From contig JAFYLQ010000010.1 of NCBI GenBank assembly GCA_017550105.1, positions 1-39,107 on the forward strand: 39,107 nt of DNA, read 5' to 3'. The position numbers and the translations under genes were made by a program. The stretch comes from Clostridia bacterium. GTDB taxonomy: Bacteria > Bacillota > Clostridia > Oscillospirales > Acutalibacteraceae. Positions 33,757 through 39,107 of this stretch are shown piece after piece. The notes below the pieces were generated by a model. The model worked only from the letters and a program-made list of their open reading frames with translations. It did no database searches and had not been told where the DNA came from. Each line of letters starts with the position of its first letter. The stretch's first letter is position 1.

Positions 33757-33793
33757 AAAACTGTCAACTCCATTTCGGAGTTGACAGTTTTTT
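33755..33793. terminator. Bidirectional terminator after the SGNH gene
   Basis: 17-bp stem AAAAAACTGTCAACTCC / GGAGTTGACAGTTTTTT, loop ATTTC. Symmetric A- and T-runs serve both convergent genes. Confidence 0.93.
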
Positions 33794-33806
33794 GTAGTTA
33801 ATATGA

Positions 33807-35981
33807 TTAATCGCCTAAAAGACCATGATATCTACCCATCCAATAGGGAAGGAGATATACGTAGGGCATAATTGTGCCACGGGCATTTGCGCCTGTGCCG
33901 GGGAGTGTTGATGTACGGTTAACCTCTTTGCTGTTGATGTTAACAAATTCCTCGGCGCCCGAGTCACAGATGAACTGGTTGCCGTCGTAGTTAACAAGGG
34001 CACGTGATGAATATTCAACAGGATACTTTAACTGTGGGGGAATACCCTCTGCTTCCTGCTCGGTATCCCATACGATGTCCTTTCTGTAGCTGTTGAATAC
34101 GGGCCATCTGATGAAATCAAGGTTCATTTCAGAAAGGGATTTTGCAGCCTCTTCAACGTCGCACTTGTTGTGTGTAAGTGAACCGTAAACAATGTTGAAG
34201 AAGGGTGAGCGCTCAACTCTTTCGTATGCCCAATGGTGGGTAAGACCCATTTTAAAGATTTCCTTATGTGCGTTGTCGTCAGCGTAAGTAATAAGGTTAT
34301 AGATGTTTGTAAAGTCAAGCTGGTCGTCGATGTGTGCTACGTGACCGTCCTCACATTTGTACTGAATGCAGTTCATTGCGTAGTGGTGGTCCTTAATAAG
34401 CATATCGTAAACCTTGTTGTACTTTTCGTCCCCTGTAACGTGGTATGTGGTTTTAAGGAATGAAAGCATTTCAAGTGAGTTTGTGCCACGCTCGTAATAC
34501 CAACGGTCGTCGTTGTTGAGAAGCTCGGGCTCCCAGTTTGCCCAGGTTGTGGGTACACCATCAACGTCGCAAAGGTGGAAGTTATTATCGATAATATGGT
34601 CGGTAATGGTTTTTACAACCTGCGCGATTTTTTCTTTTTCCTTTTTGTCAGCAACAAGGTCATAGTAGATGCCGTATGCGAAGTAGTGACCGGTCATTTC
34701 GTCACTTGATGTTTCGCCCAGCCATTCGCAATCGGGGTTACCCTCGCATGCATGCCATTCCTCACGGTTGCCGTCACCGAAGTTTTCTTCGTTAGAGTAT
34801 CTTGTAGCTCTTGCAGTGAAACCGGGCTTGCCTGTAACCTCAGTAAGCTTAATCATTGCTTCAACTGCACGTTTTGCATTTTCCTTTGCTTTTTCGTCGC
34901 CGGTTACCTTGTAGCGGAAGCACTGGCTTGCGCAGTAAAGTCCGGTGAAAAGGCCGTCATTATCAGAGTTGGGAAGCCAACCGGATTCCATATCACCGTA
35001 CTTTTTGAGCTTTCTGTCAACCTGATATCCCTCGTTACGGGTGTAATATTTGACTGCATATTCGTCGTAGTGGTTAGCCTTCTGCTCAAGGGTCATAGTC
35101 AAGGGATTGATAACGCTGATGCCTCGGGGTGTAACTGCCGCAATAGTGCCGATATCAGAAACTGTGATGCTTGTAACTGTGGGGTGCATAAGCCATGCGC
35201 CGAAGGAGTAGTAAGAGATTTTACCTTCAATAAGTGTAATGATACCTGTGTTTGTTGCAAAGTATTTTTTGCCGTCTGCACAGAAGAACATATCGTTAAA
35301 CACGCCTGTGGGTACAGAGTAAAAATCATTACCGTTAAACCAATAATTTTTGCCGTCGTAGATATTAAGACCGCTATCTGTACCAACCCACAAATGACCG
35401 AGACCGTCAATTGCAAGACAGTTGATTTTTTTGCTTGCAACACCTGTGGTGGAGGGAAGGAGCTCTGCCCAATGACGACGCTTGCCCTTAAGTGACATAA
35501 GACCCTCAACAGTTGAACCAACGTAAACTGTTTCTGCGTATTTTGACTTGTTATCACGAGCCGCAAGGCAAACCGTAGCTTCGGGAAGGTCAACAATTTC
35601 CTGATATTCGCCGTCTTTAAGAAGGTAAAGAGCGTTTTCGGTAATAAGCCACATAGACTCGTCAAGAGCAACGGAAATGCTGACAACGGGAGCATCAAAT
35701 TCCGCAACCTTTTTAGCCTTGCCCTTTTTGATTTCAACAAGGAAGTTGCCTGAAGCGGCATAAAGCTTGCCGTTTACGGGGAAAAGCTTTGATGCTCTGA
35801 GTGCGGTCTTTTTGATTTTGCCGTCGGCATACTCAATAAGAGCATCATCCTGTGCTATGTAAAGGGTTTCACCCTCAAATGCTACGGACGTAACTTTTTC
35901 GGGTTCAATACCGTTTTCGGCAGTAATGAATTTTCTGTCGTACTGAGTAAATTCACCGAAAAGAAGAGATGTTTTTTTCAT
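33807..35981 (-). CDS. Two-domain protein: beta-propeller plus alpha/alpha six-hairpin domain
   Basis: A 724-residue protein without signal peptide. Residues 1-310 form a propeller of short blades (INCLAIDGLGHLWVGTDSGLNIYDG is a typical two-component-regulator-propeller blade; others read VSISVALDESMWLITENALY). From about 320 the sequence is helical with tandem aromatic/acid motifs (ESGWLPNSDNDGLFTGLYCASQC, HACEGNPDCEWLGETSSDEMTGHYFAYG, WANWEPELLNND), like six-hairpin glycosidases or epimerases. The acidic cluster WLGETSSDEMTGH is a candidate catalytic site. I do not know a named family. Its place next to sugar dehydrogenases supports a carbohydrate role. AAGGAG precedes the ATG. Confidence 0.75.
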   Translation of the reverse strand: MKKTSLLFGEFTQYDRKFITAENGIEPEKVTSVAFEGETLYIAQDDALIEYADGKIKKTALRASKLFPVNGKLYAASGNFLVEIKKGKAKKVAEFDAPVVSISVALDESMWLITENALYLLKDGEYQEIVDLPEATVCLAARDNKSKYAETVYVGSTVEGLMSLKGKRRHWAELLPSTTGVASKKINCLAIDGLGHLWVGTDSGLNIYDGKNYWFNGNDFYSVPTGVFNDMFFCADGKKYFATNTGIITLIEGKISYYSFGAWLMHPTVTSITVSDIGTIAAVTPRGISVINPLTMTLEQKANHYDEYAVKYYTRNEGYQVDRKLKKYGDMESGWLPNSDNDGLFTGLYCASQCFRYKVTGDEKAKENAKRAVEAMIKLTEVTGKPGFTARATRYSNEENFGDGNREEWHACEGNPDCEWLGETSSDEMTGHYFAYGIYYDLVADKKEKEKIAQVVKTITDHIIDNNFHLCDVDGVPTTWANWEPELLNNDDRWYYERGTNSLEMLSFLKTTYHVTGDEKYNKVYDMLIKDHHYAMNCIQYKCEDGHVAHIDDQLDFTNIYNLITYADDNAHKEIFKMGLTHHWAYERVERSPFFNIVYGSLTHNKCDVEEAAKSLSEMNLDFIRWPVFNSYRKDIVWDTEQEAEGIPPQLKYPVEYSSRALVNYDGNQFICDSGAEEFVNINSKEVNRTSTLPGTGANARGTIMPYVYLLPYWMGRYHGLLGD

Positions 35982-36018
35982 AATGTACTCCTTTTTGATA
36001 GGATTTTTGTCGCTTAAT

Positions 36019-36048
36019 ATTATATCACTAATAAACCAAAAAACGCAA
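36019..36048 (-). promoter_or_regulatory. Promoter of the propeller/six-hairpin gene
   Basis: Reverse strand TTGCGT, 18-base spacer, TATAAT with extended TG element. Confidence 0.7.
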
Positions 36049-36056
36049 TATAATTA

Positions 36057-36089
36057 TTGCACTTTAAGTGAAATCAAGTTATACTTAAA
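36057..36089 (+). promoter_or_regulatory. Promoter of the dehydrogenase-amidohydrolase operon
   Basis: TTGCAC, 17-base spacer, TATACT (36080-36085). An inverted repeat TTTAAGT-13-ACTTAAA (36063-36089) covers spacer and -10, a possible operator. It lies back to back with the divergent promoter at 36019-36048. Confidence 0.65.
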
Positions 36090-36118
36090 TATAGATTTTA
36101 TATTTGGAGCAGATTCAT

Positions 36119-37324
36119 ATGAAAACTTACGGTACATATTTTCAAAATGACAAGGATTTACCCATTAAATACGGTGAGATTAACCTGATAAATCCCGAGC
36201 GTCAACGTCTTAAGGGTGAAAAAGCCCTTAAGGGTGTTGAGGCTTACCCCGTTTTTCAGGGCTTTTGCGGTACTGATTACGAGCTTATGAAAATGGGTCG
36301 TGACGGCAAGCTTTCAAAGAAATTCCCCGAGGGCGAAAGCCGACTTATAAATGGTCACGAGGGCGTTGTATGGGTACCCTCAGAAAACCGCTTTGCAATC
36401 GTGCTTATCCGTGGTGGTGACAGCTACGACCCCACACGCTACACCGAGGATGAAACCTATTTTGAATATGGTTGTGACGGTGCGGACGGTCTTTTCTGTG
36501 ATAAAAACTACTTTAACCCCGAAATGCTTTTACATCTTCCTCGAAAGTACGAGGGTCTTAAAAAACTACCCCTTTCGGTAGCAAAAAGGCTTTCCTTTGC
36601 CGACCCCTATGCCTGTGCAATTTTTCAGCTTGAAAGAATGGAGGATTTGGGCTCGGCACATAATTTCAGGGTTGAAATGGCAAAGCACAAATGCTCCGAG
36701 GAGGAAGCAAGAGCCTACGCTAAGAAAAACATTTTTAATAAAACCGTTATATTTGGCCTTGGTATGACAGGACTTTTTATGGCGGACCAGATAAGAAGGC
36801 ATTACCCCGAGGCAGAAATTCTTCTTGTGGGCAGAAGCGATGAAACTTCAAAAAAGGTTGTGTTTTCAAAGGAAATTGCAAAGGCGGATTACCTTTGCAC
36901 CGCAGGACTGAGCGAAGAAGAAACCGCACAGGCTATTATTGAAAAGCTCGGTTCAAGAGCATCACTTTTCATAGGCACAAGCGGTACTAACATTGAGCAC
37001 AGAGTAGCGTTTGAACATAAGGTTTTGGGCTGTAACGGTGTTTACAACAGCTTCTCATTAGGTCCCAAGGTAACCTATGACACAATGCCCTTCGGTTTTG
37101 AAAATCACCTGATTTTTGCATCAATTAATTTCAGACAAGCACATATGGAAAAGGCTATTGAGGTGCTTGTTGACAGCCGATATGATGAGGTTGTTGAGCT
37201 TATAGATAAAAACGAATTTATAAGCGACCCCCTTGACGCTTATGAAAACAAAATTTACTGTAAGGGCGCACCCCTTAAAACGGGTGTTATCTGGGACGAA
37301 AATTATATTGAAAGGGATAAATAA
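36119..37324 (+). CDS. Glucose-dehydrogenase-type zinc-dependent sugar dehydrogenase
   Basis: A 401-residue medium-chain dehydrogenase. The catalytic zinc region is GFCGTDYELMK near residue 49 with INGHEGVV at about 78. The nucleotide site is VIFGLGMTGLFMADQIR (about 212). The C-terminal part (IFASINFRQAHMEKAIEVLVD) matches the glucose dehydrogenase C-terminal type that oxidises aldoses at C1 to lactones with NAD(P). No four-Cys structural zinc lobe is seen. Sugar specificity cannot be read. ATG 36119 with GGAG nine bases upstream. The stop and the next ATG are one base apart, so translation is coupled. Confidence 0.8.
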   Translation: MKTYGTYFQNDKDLPIKYGEINLINPERQRLKGEKALKGVEAYPVFQGFCGTDYELMKMGRDGKLSKKFPEGESRLINGHEGVVWVPSENRFAIVLIRGGDSYDPTRYTEDETYFEYGCDGADGLFCDKNYFNPEMLLHLPRKYEGLKKLPLSVAKRLSFADPYACAIFQLERMEDLGSAHNFRVEMAKHKCSEEEARAYAKKNIFNKTVIFGLGMTGLFMADQIRRHYPEAEILLVGRSDETSKKVVFSKEIAKADYLCTAGLSEEETAQAIIEKLGSRASLFIGTSGTNIEHRVAFEHKVLGCNGVYNSFSLGPKVTYDTMPFGFENHLIFASINFRQAHMEKAIEVLVDSRYDEVVELIDKNEFISDPLDAYENKIYCKGAPLKTGVIWDENYIERDK

Positions 37325-37325
37325 A

Positions 37326-38342
37326 ATGAAAGCGATTGTTATAGAAACTCCTAACAAAATTGAAATACAGGATATTCCTATGCCCGAGGTTAAAGAGAAT
37401 GAGGCTCTTTTAAAGGTCAAATGTGTGGGTATCTGCGGTGCGGACGTGGCTTCATACACGGGCAATCAGCCCTTTACCACCTATCCCAGAATTCCCGGTC
37501 ACGAGTTTTCTGCAGAAATTGTAACAATCCCCGAAAATGACAAGGGTCTGAAGGCAGGGGATATAGTAACCTGCAATCCGTATTTTAACTGTGGAATATG
37601 TTATTCTTGTGAAAGAGGGTACGTTAACTGTTGCACCGATAATCAGACAATGGGCGTTCAGCGTGACGGTGCATTTTGCGAATATATAGCAATGCCGGTT
37701 GAAAGAATTTTCCCCGGTAAGGGACTTAGTGCAGAGGAATTGGCTTTAATTGAGCCCTTCTCAATTTCGCAACACGCAGTTTCAAGGGCAACTATAAAAG
37801 AAACCGACACAGTTTTAGTTGTTGGTGCGGGTCCCATTGGTCTTTTTGCCTTGCTTGCGGCTAAGCAGATGTGCAAAAAAATCGTGGTAGCGGATATTCT
37901 TGACAACCGACTCGCTCTTGCAAAGGAATATGGTGCCGATGCGGTTGTTAACACAAAAAATCAGTCCCTTGAAGAGTTTACAAAGGAATTTACCGAGGGC
38001 AGGGGCTTTGACGTGTGCATTGAGGCTTGCGGTGCACCCGAAACCTTCCTTAATTGCATTGATTGTGCCGCATTTGCCGCTAATATTATTCTTATCGGTA
38101 ACGGCAAAAGAGAAACAAGCTTTGTTCATTCAATAATCCTTAAAAAGGAATTGAATATTCACGGAAGCCGTAATGCTCTTAATGCGGACTTTATAAACAA
38201 TATTCGGCTTGTGGCAGATAAAAAAGCGGACGTTATGAAAATGGTAAGCGGTGTTTACGATATGGAAAATGCCACCGCCGCTTTTGAAGCCCTTAAAAAC
38301 AACGACGGAACCTTAGCAAAAATTCTTATTAAAATAGGATGA
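37326..38342 (+). CDS. Zinc-dependent polyol/threonine-type dehydrogenase
   Basis: A 338-residue medium-chain dehydrogenase. Catalytic zinc ligands lie in VGICGADV (Cys about 38) and IPGHEFS (about 60). The structural zinc lobe has four Cys in CNPYFNCGICYSCERGYVNCC. The Rossmann site is VLVVGAGPIGLFALLAAK (about 160). Relatives oxidise sorbitol, other sugar alcohols, sugar acids or L-threonine. The open frame extends back to 37233, but ATG 37326 is the start, one base after the previous stop. Middle gene of the operon; the amidohydrolase ATG is 5 bases after its stop. Confidence 0.88.
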   Translation: MKAIVIETPNKIEIQDIPMPEVKENEALLKVKCVGICGADVASYTGNQPFTTYPRIPGHEFSAEIVTIPENDKGLKAGDIVTCNPYFNCGICYSCERGYVNCCTDNQTMGVQRDGAFCEYIAMPVERIFPGKGLSAEELALIEPFSISQHAVSRATIKETDTVLVVGAGPIGLFALLAAKQMCKKIVVADILDNRLALAKEYGADAVVNTKNQSLEEFTKEFTEGRGFDVCIEACGAPETFLNCIDCAAFAANIILIGNGKRETSFVHSIILKKELNIHGSRNALNADFINNIRLVADKKADVMKMVSGVYDMENATAAFEALKNNDGTLAKILIKIG

Positions 38343-38347
38343 AAACT

Positions 38348-39107
38348 ATGATTATTGATGCACATGCGCATTTGTGGAAAAAACAAGCAGGTATTGTAGA
38401 CGGCAAGCCCGTTTTTGACGTAGGTGGCGGCAGAAGTAATTTCGGCGGCGAAATTAAACAGATGATGCCCCCCTATATGACCGACGGTGAAAACAGTGTT
38501 GAGCGCTTTATTGCCAATATGGATTACGCCTGTGTTAGCGGTGCGGTTATTACTCAGGAGTATATTGACGGCAATCAGGACGAATACCTGAAGGAATGTA
38601 AAAGGCTTTACCCCAACCGTATTAAAATCTGTGCCCTTTACGAAGAAAAAGAAATGGGCGATATAGGGGATTTTGACGGCATAAAATTATGTGCAGGTCG
38701 CCTTGCGGATAAAAATCTGCTTAACCACCTTGAACCCTTCAGACTTGCAAATGAAATGGGCAAATTTATATCCATTGACCTTGCAGACGGCAACGAGCAG
38801 ACCGATGCTTTGCAGGAAATAATAAATATGTTCCCCGATTTAAAAATTGCCATAGGTCACTTTGGTATGGTGACGAGGGAAAATTGGCTCAGTCAGATTG
38901 AACTTGCAAAAAACAAGAACGTTTTTATTGAAAGCGGCGGCATAACATGGCTTTTTAACGAGGAATTTTACCCTTATAATTCGGGTGTTGATGCTATAAA
39001 TCAGGCGGCAGAGCTTGTGGGCTTTGATAAATTGATGTGGGGTAGCGACTACCCACGCACAATGACCGCAATTACCTATAAAATGAGTTTTGATTTTGTA
39101 ATTAAAA
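38348..39107 (+). CDS. Amidohydrolase-2 family protein, probable sugar lactonase (3' end outside window)
   Basis: At least 253 residues, running off the right edge. HxH metal motif in MIIDAHAHLW at the start, GKFISIDLAD, IAIGHFGM and the GSDYPR motif (KLMWGSDYPRTM, about 237) fit Amidohydrolase_2 (PF04909). Members hydrolyse lactones of sugar acids or decarboxylate. Directly behind two sugar dehydrogenases, a lactonase is the natural reading: dehydrogenase makes a lactone, this enzyme opens it. That is inference. No clear ribosome site, so translational coupling with the dehydrogenase is likely. Confidence 0.85.
   Translation, partial: MIIDAHAHLWKKQAGIVDGKPVFDVGGGRSNFGGEIKQMMPPYMTDGENSVERFIANMDYACVSGAVITQEYIDGNQDEYLKECKRLYPNRIKICALYEEKEMGDIGDFDGIKLCAGRLADKNLLNHLEPFRLANEMGKFISIDLADGNEQTDALQEIINMFPDLKIAIGHFGMVTRENWLSQIELAKNKNVFIESGGITWLFNEEFYPYNSGVDAINQAAELVGFDKLMWGSDYPRTMTAITYKMSFDFVIK

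Noticed and set aside
34752-35495. 247-codon forward frame
   Set aside because: Antisense shadow of the propeller/six-hairpin gene; cysteine-rich, no ribosome site and no family resemblance.

Overview
The window looks like a piece of chromosome from a gut-type, low-to-moderate G+C Clostridia (Oscillospirales/Ruminococcus-like). Evidence: T-box leaders on aminoacyl-tRNA synthetase genes, strong TTGACA/TATAAT promoters (several with an extended TGn), AGGAGG-type ribosome sites, meso-DAP dehydrogenase, an ECF sigma/anti-sigma-like pair, and a secreted BspA-type LRR protein ending in a dockerin. The taxonomic placement is inference. I see no rRNA, tRNA, IS element, prophage or CRISPR.

Layout. 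1-2140 (-): secA, cut by the left edge. 2431-5356: ECF sigma factor and a membrane-anchored beta-propeller protein. 5455-7108: GtrA-type membrane protein and a short RlmD/TrmA methyltransferase. 7246-7638: an unrecognised small protein. 7782-9583: ddh and an alkaline-phosphatase-fold enzyme. 9605-9925: a patch of palindromic intergenic repeats. 10096-12504: polar amino acid ABC importer under a promoter with a palindromic operator in its spacer. 12655-14601: secreted lipase-like hydrolase. 14740-15735: rpsF-ssb-rpsR with a structured leader. 15736-16373: two near-identical 194-bp units that look like tandem structured RNAs, then the rpmH promoter. 16374-19127: rpmH-rnpA-yidD-yidC-khpB. 19168-21402: T-box and thrS. 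21446-23992 (-): copA fused in frame to a CopZ-like domain that has its own ribosome-binding site. 24126-28403: an unrecognised small protein, a small XRE repressor (-) and a divergent secreted LRR-dockerin protein whose promoter carries twin operators. 28451-31339 (-): alaS with its T-box. 31383-39107: a carbohydrate-type locus with sialidase-fold protein, SGNH esterase, propeller/six-hairpin protein, two zinc-type dehydrogenases and an amidohydrolase cut by the right edge.

How it works together. The middle is core information processing: ribosomal proteins, RNase P protein, membrane insertion, RNA-binding protein, and synthetases controlled by uncharged tRNA. It is flanked by envelope and nutrient functions. 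The right-hand locus has no secretion signals, so it probably acts on imported glycosides or sugar acids in the cytoplasm. The observations most worth a second look are the duplicated RNA units with a compensatory base change, the internal CopZ start inside copA, the twin operators between the XRE gene and the LRR-dockerin gene, the alaS T-box without a conventional terminator, and the uncharacterised sugar-oxidation locus.
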